14,914 bases of DNA, from assembly GCA_016297945.1 (NCBI GenBank), contig JAEDFR010000056.1, forward strand, positions 1-14,914, in the 5' to 3' direction. The DNA comes from Lachnospiraceae bacterium (lineage in GTDB: Bacteria > Bacillota > Clostridia > Lachnospirales > Lachnospiraceae). The notes beneath the pieces are model-generated. The model searched no databases and was not told the DNA's origin. It was given only the letters and a program-made list of their open reading frames with translations. The position numbers and the translations under genes are program-made. This document shows, in pieces, positions 1 through 6,389 of the stretch (its first letter is position 1; each line of letters starts with the position of its first letter).

Positions 1-24
1 CCGGCTACGATTGAGTTTGAATAG
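1..24 (+). CDS. guaA: 3' end of GMP synthase (glutamine-hydrolysing), partial
   Basis: The window opens in frame with codons for PATIEFE followed by TAG. GMP synthase proteins end in a highly conserved tail of this kind (E. coli GuaA ends PPATIEWE), so this is read as the last codons of guaA, which converts XMP to GMP in purine synthesis. Only eight codons are visible, so the call rests on this short match, on the rho-independent terminator that follows and on the integrase gene nearby. The 3' end of guaA is a known target of tyrosine-integrase elements, which rebuild the stop codon when they insert. Confidence 0.72.
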   Translation, partial: PATIEFE

Positions 25-102
25 TAGCCACAAGTCTGGGAAGCCTTATAAACAGTGCGTTCCCGGACTTTTTCTTTTGCTCTGCTACTAAATTGCTACT
101 AA
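22..102. repeat. Putative attL with three TAGTAGC/GCTACTA integrase sites
   Basis: TAGTAGC at 22-28 includes the guaA stop codon. Its reverse complement GCTACTA occurs at 84-90 and 95-101, inside two TGCTACTAA copies (83-91 and 94-102) spaced 11 bp apart, about one helical turn. This pattern fits a core site plus phased integrase-binding sites beside the int gene. The position matches known guaA-integrating elements. The exact core cannot be fixed without the right end of the element. Confidence 0.45.
32..73 (+). terminator. Rho-independent terminator downstream of guaA
   Basis: An 11-bp stem pairs 32-42 with 60-70 (arms AAGTCTGGGAA and TTCCCGGACTT, with one G-T pair), has a 17-nt loop and is followed by a T-rich run at 69-78. 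It would end transcription coming from guaA and shield the int gene from read-through. If the crossover lies at the guaA stop codon, this terminator is carried by the element. Confidence 0.7.
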
Positions 103-135
103 CCGCAACTACTCTGTTTCGCATCGTTTTACTTC

Positions 136-1398
136 TTAGATAGCTTTTCTTTGTGGCATCGGGATAACCTTTCCGGATGCCGTTTCTTTAGGCACTGGTC
201 CATATGGAAGATCTGTGTCGGCGTATGCTGTCTCCGGAGCGACTGAACTGTTTGCCATGCCATCATCATAGGAAATGCCCATGGTTTCAAGCAGTGGATT
301 TCCAATCGGCGGCTCCGGTGTTGGTGTAACCGGTACATTGGCTGCAAGCTGTTCCAGATTGTTCACCAGCTCCTGCTGTTTATGTGGAAACAGGTGGGAG
401 TAGGTATTCAGTGTTGTGGATACCTTTTCGTGTCCAAGTCTGTCTGCAAGGATAAGTGCATCACAGCCCTGATTGATGAGTAAACTGGCGTGCGAGTGAC
501 GGACGTCGTGAATTCGTATCTTTTTCACACCGGTTGCCTTGCATCCCCGTTCCATCTCATGGGAGAGATAGGATTTGGTGACCGGGAAGAGCCTTTCATC
601 CGGAGAAAGCATATAACGGGAATTCATATACTCCTGCAGCTCCTGACACAGAAAATCCGGAATGGGAACTTTACGCTTACTTTTCTTTGTCTTGGGAGTG
701 GTAATGATGTCCTCTCCGTGAAGACGTTGATAGGTTTTGTTGATATCAATCTGTTTTGCAACAAGGTTGATATCGGCAGCAGTCAGTGCCAGAAGTTCAC
801 CTTCACGCATTCCGGTCCAGTAGAGCACCTGAAAGCAGATATAGGACAGAGGCTTGTCCTTAATGCCTTCACGGAAAGCGATATACTCATCGTAAGTCCA
901 GTAGTCCATTTCATCTGCCTGGGACTGACCGATGCTTCCCGCCTGTCCGCATGGATTGGTGTTCAAATCGTAGAAACGTTTTGCGTAGTTAATCATGCAG
1001 GTGAGCTGATTGTTGATGGTTTTCAAATAAGTCTTGGAATATCCCTTTGGGGAATTCATCAGCTGATTCTGCCATCTTCTCACATCGGAAGCCTTGATCT
1101 CATTGATGGGCTTTTTCCCGAAGAAGGGGAGAATGTGAGTCTCGCAAATGTGCTTCTTGGTCAGGATGGTTGACTCCTTTAACCGGGCGGTCATATCTTC
1201 CATATAAAGTTGGTAGAGACTCTGAAAAGTCATATCCGGGTTAGCGGACTGCTTCTCAAGAAATTCCCTTTCAAATGCTAAGGCTTCCTTTTTGGTGGCG
1301 AAGCCTCGTTTCCACTTTTGTCGGTTGTTGCCCTGCCAGTCCGTATAGTAGAACTTGCAGAACCAGTTACCAGTCTTTTTATCTTTGTAAGCTGGCAT
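136..1398 (-). CDS. int: Tyrosine recombinase / site-specific integrase
   Basis: This 420-aa integrase should catalyse insertion and excision at the guaA site. The N-terminus (residues about 1-48) resembles the AP2-like arm-binding domain of Tn916-type integrases, residues about 55-150 form the SAM-like core-binding domain, and the catalytic domain follows. Catalytic residues are visible: R198 (TGMREGE), a lysine-rich beta-hairpin near 236-243, H297-x-x-R300 (HDVRHSH), H323 (LGHEK) and the nucleophile Y333 (NTYSH). The start at 1398 is preferred over the ATG at 1407 because AAAGGAG (1408-1414) is 9 nt upstream of it and touches the earlier ATG. An unusual tail of about 85 residues, rich in proline and acidic residues, follows the nucleophile. 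The gene reads toward the putative attL, the usual layout. Confidence 0.95.
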   Translation of the reverse strand: MPAYKDKKTGNWFCKFYYTDWQGNNRQKWKRGFATKKEALAFEREFLEKQSANPDMTFQSLYQLYMEDMTARLKESTILTKKHICETHILPFFGKKPINEIKASDVRRWQNQLMNSPKGYSKTYLKTINNQLTCMINYAKRFYDLNTNPCGQAGSIGQSQADEMDYWTYDEYIAFREGIKDKPLSYICFQVLYWTGMREGELLALTAADINLVAKQIDINKTYQRLHGEDIITTPKTKKSKRKVPIPDFLCQELQEYMNSRYMLSPDERLFPVTKSYLSHEMERGCKATGVKKIRIHDVRHSHASLLINQGCDALILADRLGHEKVSTTLNTYSHLFPHKQQELVNNLEQLAANVPVTPTPEPPIGNPLLETMGISYDDGMANSSVAPETAYADTDLPYGPVPKETASGKVIPMPQRKAI

Positions 1399-1607
1399 AA
1401 ACATCATCTCCTTTGTTAAAATGTGTAATCCGCATGCTGCGGTATGTATCGCACCGGACTTGAAAATCCAAGTTTTAAGTGCATTTTTCCAAAGGCTATG
1501 ATATAATCTACTTGTCTAGGGTGATTATAAAGCCTTTTGGTTGAATCACTTATAAAATTTCGGTATCATTCCTTTTGCAGAAGGTCTGGTGCCGATTTTT
1601 TTATTCG
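1399..1607. other. int/xre intergenic region, no gene
   Basis: This gap separates two minus-strand genes. It contains the int ribosome binding site (AAAGGAG, 1408-1414) and a small perfect hairpin (CCGCA/TGCGG, 1430-1434 and 1438-1442) just upstream of it. A TATAAT-like -10 lies on the minus strand (1524-1529) but has no convincing -35, so int may have its own weak promoter or read through from xre. No ORF is credible here. Confidence 0.4.
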
Positions 1608-2288
1608 CTATTCATTGGTCTCTTCTTCAAGAGTTGAAACAATCTGAATGCTTGATATACCAGATTTCTTTTTCGACCCTTTGGCTTTTCTGTCCTTGGC
1701 TATCTGTGAAGTGAAATCGGAGAAAAAGCTGTCGGAGTAGTATTCCAAAGTTTCTCTCTTCCATGTATCAAATTGTTCCTGACTGATGGAGCCGCTTTGC
1801 AGAGCGGCAAGCTTATTCATCCAGTTTTCCATAAAGAGACAGAAGTCTGCGTTATAGGTTCCGTTTCCTTTGCCATCAACCATAAGTGCGGAAGTCCATT
1901 CCGGACTTTCAGGCGGTTTGGCACAGGAGAGCCGGAAGGAAATATCTTTAATTTCTGTTATGGTAAATAATGCTTTAATCACATCGGATAATGTATGGAA
2001 GCGATAAGCCGGGGTATTATCCTCTACAGCCATAATGCCTATCTTATCTGCTTTGGCTTCTAACAGTTCCTGCCATGGAATATCCAGTTCATCAGCTATC
2101 TGCTTGATTAAATCAATCTTCATGGTGATTTCTCCGGACTCGTACTTTTGAATGGTACGTTCCGACTTATCAAGTCTTTGGGCAAATTCCTTCTGCGTTA
2201 TCTTCAACTGTCTGCGGCGTTTCTTAATTGCATTACCGATTTCTTCTGCGGTATACATGGCAAAACGCTGGTCATCTGACATCGCCAT
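1608..2288 (-). CDS. XRE-family helix-turn-helix transcriptional repressor
   Basis: This 226-aa protein has an N-terminal Cro/CI-type HTH at about residues 14-72; the signature IKKRRRQLKITQKEFAQRL followed by SERTIQKYESG is typical of XRE regulators. The C-terminal 150 residues are not recognised and probably serve in oligomerisation or signal sensing. It sits next to int and is divergent from the excisionase-like gene, the position of the lysogeny-type repressor in many integrative elements. It is inferred to control both promoters in the 2289-2574 gap through the repeated sites there. It starts at ATG 2288, preceded by an AAGGAAGGTG-like ribosome binding site. M3 (ATG at 2282) is an alternative start. 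Confidence 0.88.
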   Translation of the reverse strand: MAMSDDQRFAMYTAEEIGNAIKKRRRQLKITQKEFAQRLDKSERTIQKYESGEITMKIDLIKQIADELDIPWQELLEAKADKIGIMAVEDNTPAYRFHTLSDVIKALFTITEIKDISFRLSCAKPPESPEWTSALMVDGKGNGTYNADFCLFMENWMNKLAALQSGSISQEQFDTWKRETLEYYSDSFFSDFTSQIAKDRKAKGSKKKSGISSIQIVSTLEEETNE

Positions 2289-2396
2289 ATCTTCACCTTC
2301 CTTCTATAATTGATATTACTCGGCTGTTCTGATTCGTGTTTTGCATAAAAATGCGAAATCCGTATCGAAAAACAACTGAATTATTATGTTAAAAAT

Positions 2397-2425
2397 ACTA
2401 TACCATAAGCAAAAACGAATTGCAA
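2397..2425 (-). promoter_or_regulatory. Predicted promoter of xre (and perhaps int)
   Basis: Read on the minus strand, TTGCAA (2420-2425) is followed after exactly 17 nt by TATAGT (2397-2402), with a TGG just before the -10 (extended -10). The start of transcription would fall around 2390, giving a leader of about 100 nt. The -35 lies inside a putative operator copy (2416-2430), which suggests autoregulation. Confidence 0.65.
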
Positions 2426-2498
2426 GTGCGTATTTTTATAAAAATCTATTGACACATTTTGAAAGATGTATTATGATTAAACACGAACTAAAAGTGCG
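2416..2498. promoter_or_regulatory. Pair of putative repressor operators
   Basis: Two 15-bp direct repeats, CGAATTGCAAGTGCG (2416-2430) and CGAACTAAAAGTGCG (2484-2498), match at 12 of 15 positions. The first covers the -35 of the minus-strand xre promoter. The second lies just downstream of the -10 of the plus-strand promoter, at the likely transcription start. Binding by the XRE protein could therefore regulate both directions. A weaker related sequence with an ATGCG core lies at 2351-2355. Confidence 0.5.
2449..2477 (+). promoter_or_regulatory. Predicted promoter of the excisionase/mobilisation operon
   Basis: A perfect TTGACA (2449-2454) is followed after 17 nt by TATGAT (2472-2477), a near-consensus sigma-A promoter. 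It reads into the excisionase-like gene and probably the downstream RHH, mobC and relaxase genes. A putative operator (2484-2498) overlaps its start point. Confidence 0.75.
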
Positions 2499-2537
2499 GA
2501 TTAAAACTTGGATGATTTAGAAAAAGGTTTTAATCCG
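2497..2537 (+). promoter_or_regulatory. Leader hairpin / dyad in 5' UTR of the excisionase-like gene
   Basis: CGGATTAAAAC (2497-2507) and GTTTTAATCCG (2527-2537) form a perfect 11-bp inverted repeat, extendable inward by a G-T and an A-T pair, leaving a loop of about 15 nt. It lies between the promoter and the ribosome binding site. No T-run follows, so it is not a standard terminator. It could be an RNA structure affecting translation or a second operator. AATCCGTATCG, which overlaps the right arm (2532-2542), recurs at 2357-2367. Confidence 0.5.
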
Positions 2538-2574
2538 TATCGGGAATGCAAATTTAACAGAAAGGAGGAGTCGT

Positions 2575-2853
2575 ATGATAACTACAAAGGAAGCATTTAT
2601 CGATGCAAAGGAAGTCAGTCAGATTCTCGGAGTAGGTATGACAAAAGCATATGCAGTTATTAAGGCATACAATGCCGAGCTGGATGCGATGGGGTATTAC
2701 ACCATGCGTGGGAAATGTCCCCGTAAATACTTCGAGCAGAAGATTTACGGATATGCAGATTACTACAATTCGGGAGATGACCTGACACAAAAAGCCTGTA
2801 AAGTAGCCGAGGAGAGCAACTATCAGGCAAAAGAAAAAGTCCAATCCGATTAG
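2575..2853 (+). CDS. xis: Small winged-helix/excisionase-like DNA-binding protein
   Basis: This 92-aa protein has a MerR/Xis-type winged-helix pattern: AKEVSQILGVGMTKAYAVIK (helix-turn-helix, about residues 12-31), then a wing and the CPRKYFEQKIYG segment. Proteins of this kind sit first in the mobilisation operon of many clostridial integrative elements and usually act as recombination directionality factors or regulators. A strong AAAGGAGG (2561-2568) lies 6 nt before the ATG. Its place downstream of a repressed promoter and divergent from int/xre supports a role in excision. Function is inferred from fold and position, because such small wHTH proteins can also be simple activators. Confidence 0.7.
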   Translation: MITTKEAFIDAKEVSQILGVGMTKAYAVIKAYNAELDAMGYYTMRGKCPRKYFEQKIYGYADYYNSGDDLTQKACKVAEESNYQAKEKVQSD

Positions 2854-2877
2854 GAAAGGATTAGAAACTTATAATCA

Positions 2878-2900
2878 GTAGATGCTGCATCAGCATCTAC
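2878..2900 (+). promoter_or_regulatory. Perfect hairpin just upstream of the RHH gene's RBS
   Basis: A perfect 10-bp stem (GTAGATGCTG, 2878-2887, pairing with CAGCATCTAC, 2891-2900) has a CAT loop and lies 3 nt before the AAAGGAGG at 2904-2911. There is no T-run, so it is unlikely to be a terminator. It may stabilise mRNA ends or affect translation of the following gene. Confidence 0.5.
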
Positions 2901-2915
2901 CGGAAAGGAGGCAGT

Positions 2916-3374
2916 ATGGTACGTGGTGACAGTGTGACAATCAGCTTTCGTCTGAATCTGAACAGGGAAGAGGATACGGAAATCTGGAATTTCTTGACCG
3001 GAGATGCCTTAGAAGCCTGTTTTGGAGATAAGAGCAAGTGCATAAAAAGTGCGATGATAAGAATGATTCATGGCATAAAGCAGGATGAGAGAGAGAAGCA
3101 TCTTGTTGTTGAGATGAATACCCGGATGGATGTAATCCAAAATGCAATGACTGGGGAAGCGGATCGGATTATCAATGCAGTGAAGCTTATTGTTAAGGAA
3201 GAAGTGGAACAGATAGCCGGAATACAGTCTGAAAGAGACAAACCGATACCGCATGGAATGACAGCGAGAATGCCGGAGCGGAACGATGAAACGGTCGGAT
3301 GTTTTGAAGAAGATTCGGAAGATCTCGACGAGACCATATCGGTATATGCGATGTCTTTTATGTCAGATTTGTAG
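2916..3374 (+). CDS. Ribbon-helix-helix protein, ParR-like (putative centromere/iteron binder)
   Basis: The N-terminus of this 152-aa protein (DSVTISFRLNLNREEDTEIW, then an acidic helix and KSKCIKSAMIRMI) fits a beta-strand/helix/helix ribbon-helix-helix domain like that of ParR/StbB plasmid partition proteins. The remainder is charged and helical with a disordered acidic tail. No ParM/StbA-type ATPase is present nearby. The gene is followed directly by an array of regularly spaced GTAATAC repeats (3393-3494), which would be a natural binding site. It may be an autoregulator, a relaxosome accessory factor, or a maintenance factor for the excised circle. The family call is from pattern only. 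Confidence 0.55.
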   Translation: MVRGDSVTISFRLNLNREEDTEIWNFLTGDALEACFGDKSKCIKSAMIRMIHGIKQDEREKHLVVEMNTRMDVIQNAMTGEADRIINAVKLIVKEEVEQIAGIQSERDKPIPHGMTARMPERNDETVGCFEEDSEDLDETISVYAMSFMSDL

Positions 3375-3392
3375 AAGGCAGGATGTGAGATG

Positions 3393-3494
3393 TTAATACA
3401 CCCGGTAATACAAAGAACGGAAAAGTAATACCGGGTGTAATACGGATTATTTTATGGTAATACCGGAAGTAATACAAGTGTCAGCCGGTATTAC
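3393..3494. repeat. Iteron-like array: three 19-bp repeats with 32-bp period plus an inverted copy
   Basis: Five exact GTAATAC copies start at 3405, 3425, 3437, 3457 and 3469, and an inverted copy (GTATTAC) starts at 3488. Spacing alternates 20/12/20/12. They group into 19-bp units of the form (G/T)TAATAC-N5-GTAATAC at 3393-3411, 3425-3443 and 3457-3475, a 32-bp period (about three helical turns). The last two units are 17/19 identical. CCGGTATTAC at 3485-3494 is the exact reverse complement of GTAATACCGG. An 11-bp inverted repeat (3397-3407 and 3429-3439) is embedded. Likely uses are a centromere for the ParR-like protein, an operator for the mob genes, or replication iterons. Confidence 0.75.
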
Positions 3495-3543
3495 AACGTG
3501 CATTACAGTTATAGCCCCGAAGAGGGCATATATGCAGAGGGTT

Positions 3544-3605
3544 TTAGGGAGATTTTGGTCTCCCTAACCAGATTTTGTAAAACGCAGGGCGTTTTACGTA
3601 TCTGG
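3544..3605. other. oriT: Putative origin of transfer (two strong hairpins)
   Basis: Two adjacent dyads lie just upstream of mobC: a 9-bp perfect stem TTAGGGAGA/TCTCCCTAA (3544-3552 and 3559-3567), and a 9-bp perfect stem GTAAAACGC/GCGTTTTAC with a 3-nt loop (3577-3585 and 3589-3597), itself enclosed by CCAGAT/ATCTGG (3568-3573 and 3600-3605). Hairpins next to the nick site and directly before mobC/mobA are typical of mobilisable elements with MOBP relaxases. The nick site probably lies beside the second hairpin, perhaps in the AT-rich stretch after 3605, but it cannot be placed from the sequence alone. Confidence 0.6.
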
Positions 3606-3688
3606 CAAATTCTATCTGCACAAGTTTCAGAAACCGGGCAGGAAAAGGAAACTTCTGATGACGGATAAGAAAAAAACGAAAGAAGGGA

Positions 3689-4036
3689 TTGCTTATAGGA
3701 CGAAGAGGACAATTGATAGAACCAAGGAAGAATTTCACCATCCGGTTGTCGGATGAGGAACGGGAGCAGGCGGAGTATGATGCAAAAGCCAACAACATGA
3801 AAATATCGGATTATGTGAGATATCTGATTGTTCATGGTGGCAGGTTGGATACGAGGCTTGCCTATGACAGACGGAATCTGATCAGTCAGATTTCCGGTCT
3901 TTGCAACAACTACAATCAGATGACGAGAACCGCCAACGGGTGCGGATATGTGTTCGACAGCACTATGCGGACGGGAAATCACCTGCTTGAACAGATAAAA
4001 GATTTATTGCAGGAGGTGGTGAACAGGTGGCAATAA
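3689..4036 (+). CDS. mobC: MobC-type relaxosome accessory protein
   Basis: The frame encodes 115 aa from a TTG start. The stretch NFTIRLSDEEREQAEYDA, then ISDYVRYLIVHG, is the ribbon-helix-helix core of MobC/relaxosome proteins (residues about 15-50), followed by the helical ISQISGLCNNYNQMTR segment typical of MobC. It would bind oriT and help the relaxase nick. The start is doubtful: the TTG has its purine-rich stretch too close, whereas ATG 3658 has AAAAGGA about 8 nt upstream but lies in another frame, which ends after about 32 codons. Losing one A from the seven-A run at 3670-3676 would fuse that start to this frame (MTDKKKRKKGLL...). The gene overlaps the relaxase start by 10 nt, so they are translationally coupled. 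Confidence 0.85.
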   Translation: MLIGRRGQLIEPRKNFTIRLSDEEREQAEYDAKANNMKISDYVRYLIVHGGRLDTRLAYDRRNLISQISGLCNNYNQMTRTANGCGYVFDSTMRTGNHLLEQIKDLLQEVVNRWQ

Positions 4037-5880
4037 CCAAGATGATGCATATGAAAGCAAGCAGTAAGGCTCGCATAGACATTCATCTGGAACATTCCAT
4101 CAACTATATTTTACAGCCGAAAAAACTTGGCACAGCCAATCTGGCGGGCAGTATTAACTGCCTGCCGGATATGGCTTATCAACAGATGAAGGCAACCAAG
4201 CAGATGTTCGGTAAGACCGGCGGAAGGCAGGGATATCATTTTGTCATATCCTTAAAACCGGGTGAAGGTACACCGGAGATTATGTATGATATTGCAATGC
4301 GGTTTGCCGAGGAGGCATTTGCAGGAGAATATGAGGCGGTGGTGGCTGTCCATACAGACAGGGAACATCTTCATGCACACATCATAATAAACAGTGTGAA
4401 TATGGTAACAGGATACAAGTTTCAGTGCCGGGATGGTGACTGGAAATATAAATTCCAGCCCATTACCAATAAACTCTGTGAAGAATACGGGCTTCATATC
4501 ACACCGGCGGAATACAGCAAGGAACCCAAGAATATGTCGAGACCACAGTGGGAACGGGAACAGACATTTTCGGAATGGATCAGGCAGGACATCATGTTTT
4601 GTGCCATCAGCGCAGAAAGCATGGAGCATTTCATTTTCCTTCTGGAGAAGCTGGGGTTCGAGGTAAAGCAGGGCAGGCATATCGCAGTAAAGGTTCCGGG
4701 AATGAAGCGGTTTAAGAGACTGGATACCATATCAGAAGATTTGAGCGGAGAGAGCTTGGAAGCTATGTTCAAATACGGAGATGCAAGTCTTACAGCTCCG
4801 GTCAATCGAACTGCATCGTTGCTTCCGGTAAGAAAAGCCGTGCTTACGCCATACCAGAGAAAGTGCTATGCAAGAATGTATCGCCTGCGGCTGGCAGAGA
4901 AGAAGAGATTTACTTATAAATCCGCTTATCTGTATGAGCAGATACGGAAAATGCATGAGCTGCAGGAAGAGTATCTGGTGGTGGTCAAGTATGATGTGAA
5001 GTCGTATGTGGAATTGTTCCGATTGAAGCAGCGGCTGCAGCGGGTGGATGAGGAACTTTGTAAGGCACAGCAGGATTTGTATAAGGAACATGGAAAGCAG
5101 AAACGGGCATGTAAGACGGAAGAAGATGTAGCTTCCTTTGAGGCATCTGAACCGGAATACCATGAAAAGCTGGAACAGATCAAGTTTCAGAAGAAGGAGA
5201 ATCGTAAGAAGCTGAAAGCAGTGGAGCGGTGTCTGGAAAGGGATGGAAGTCTGGAAGAAGCTGAATTGGAGTATAAGATACCTGTGGATGATATGGTGGA
5301 TTTGGCAGAGGTTGAGCAAGATGCAGTGCCGGAAAATCCATATCGGGTGCAGGAGATTGCAGAAGTTGAGGAGACTGTTGCGGATGAGACAATGGAAGTG
5401 GATATAACTATGGCACCGGAGAATGAAGCGGTTACAGAAACGGCAAATAAGCTGGTGCCTGAAGCAAGGGATGTTGAGGAGGAGATGGTGTTCAAGGATG
5501 AAACTATTGTTTCGGATGTTGAGATGTTTGATATGGTGTCGGATGAACGAATCCCAATGGTTGTAAATGCGAAATCTGACTTTGCAAAGGTTGATGTCCG
5601 AGAGGAAGAAGCTGTGAAGCTTCCATCCAATAAAGAAGATTATATGAGGATGAGCGTGGATGAAAAGGTTCGTTGTTATCCGTTTGATACCAAGGGAATA
5701 GATTCTGCATTTGAGATGGTAAAGGCTTATTTCAATTCCGTGGGACTGAGTGCAGATTTTGATTCTGTCTATGAGGAAACAAAACTTTTGACAGACTATT
5801 ATGAGAAACAGAAGGCAGAAGAGCTTCTCCAAGAGCAAACGGAACAGATAATAGAAAAGATGGACATTTTGATTATTTGA
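4027..5880 (+). CDS. mobA: MOBP-type relaxase / mobilisation nuclease
   Basis: This 617-aa relaxase should nick oriT and lead the single strand into a recipient. The N-terminal relaxase domain (about 1-170) shows a candidate catalytic tyrosine Y27 (SINYI) and the metal-binding motif H109-x-D111-x-x-H114-x-H116-x-H118 (HTDREHLHAHIIINSVN). A positively charged helical region follows (about 270-310), then coiled coil (about 315-420) and a long acidic linker (about 430-520), and a small helical C-terminus. The start is GTG 4027 with AGGAGGT at 4011-4017, overlapping mobC. The stop abuts a truncated methyltransferase gene, so the extreme C-terminus may mark an old junction. No transfer ATPase or coupling protein follows, so the element is mobilisable and not self-transmissible. 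Confidence 0.92.
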   Translation: MAITKMMHMKASSKARIDIHLEHSINYILQPKKLGTANLAGSINCLPDMAYQQMKATKQMFGKTGGRQGYHFVISLKPGEGTPEIMYDIAMRFAEEAFAGEYEAVVAVHTDREHLHAHIIINSVNMVTGYKFQCRDGDWKYKFQPITNKLCEEYGLHITPAEYSKEPKNMSRPQWEREQTFSEWIRQDIMFCAISAESMEHFIFLLEKLGFEVKQGRHIAVKVPGMKRFKRLDTISEDLSGESLEAMFKYGDASLTAPVNRTASLLPVRKAVLTPYQRKCYARMYRLRLAEKKRFTYKSAYLYEQIRKMHELQEEYLVVVKYDVKSYVELFRLKQRLQRVDEELCKAQQDLYKEHGKQKRACKTEEDVASFEASEPEYHEKLEQIKFQKKENRKKLKAVERCLERDGSLEEAELEYKIPVDDMVDLAEVEQDAVPENPYRVQEIAEVEETVADETMEVDITMAPENEAVTETANKLVPEARDVEEEMVFKDETIVSDVEMFDMVSDERIPMVVNAKSDFAKVDVREEEAVKLPSNKEDYMRMSVDEKVRCYPFDTKGIDSAFEMVKAYFNSVGLSADFDSVYEETKLLTDYYEKQKAEELLQEQTEQIIEKMDILII

Positions 5881-6375
5881 AATGTCACGATGAGGTGTAG
5901 GATGATAGTATTCTGGTTCTTCAAAACCATTTTCTCCTTCAGGATCAAAATGTAATTTACTAATATAGTTTTTTTGACCACAACATTCTGTTGCATATAA
6001 ATCCATAATAGTTGACATGCACTGATTCTGAACTGTAAGGAATAACTCGCGGAGCTTTGTAATATCACATTTGGTAAAAAGAACTTTATTGACAGAATAA
6101 GTATAATTATCAAGCTCACTTCCCTTAAATTTATAGCCGGACATTACTGCGGCAATACCAAATGCATTGGAACCAACGAAGGGATCTCCGACAATACCGT
6201 TAGCTGGTGTAATTTGGCTAATCATTTTGCTTGCTATATCAGATGATTTTCGACCCTTAAAATTATAAGTGTGTTTTTGAACTGCAGGAATATTATTGGC
6301 GATGTTTTCAATAGCTGTAATGGCAAAGTTGATTTTTGACTTTTCAGTACGTAATTCAATTGAGTTTCGTTTCAT
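5881..6375 (-). pseudogene. DNA methyltransferase, 3'-truncated
   Basis: The first 165 codons from ATG 6375 encode an N-terminal methyltransferase segment: DPFVGSNAFGI at residues 64-74 is the SAM-binding motif I of N6-adenine/N4-cytosine enzymes, followed by GSELDNYTY (motif II acidic residue). The reading frame continues past 5880 only as antisense of the relaxase, with no methyltransferase character, so the natural 3' part, including the catalytic (N/D)PPY motif, is missing. The start looks intact: AGGAGG lies 8 nt upstream. An inactive product is expected. The break coincides with the relaxase stop codon. Confidence 0.75.
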
Positions 6376-6389
6376 AAAAAACCTCCTAA

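Noticed and set aside
1..35. tRNA or tmRNA 3' end as integration target
   Set aside because: No T-arm or acceptor stem pairing could be found, while the reading frame PATIEFE-stop fits GuaA well.
490..1173. 227-codon plus-strand frame opposite the integrase
   Set aside because: Antisense shadow of a clear integrase with all its catalytic motifs. No ribosome binding site and no family resemblance.
3393..3494. CRISPR array
   Set aside because: Units are 19 bp with 13-bp gaps that are themselves partly repeated, only three units exist, and no cas gene is present. Spacing fits iterons or a centromere.
5187..5630. Ser/Thr-rich 147-codon minus-strand frame
   Set aside because: Antisense of the acidic linker of the relaxase, where GAA/GAT codons read as TTC/ATC and similar codons in reverse. 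Not a real surface protein.
4732..5880. Minus-strand frame continuing the methyltransferase for 380 codons
   Set aside because: It lies opposite the relaxase and is rich in Leu, Ile, His and Phe, typical of antisense translation. No methyltransferase motif is present beyond about residue 165.
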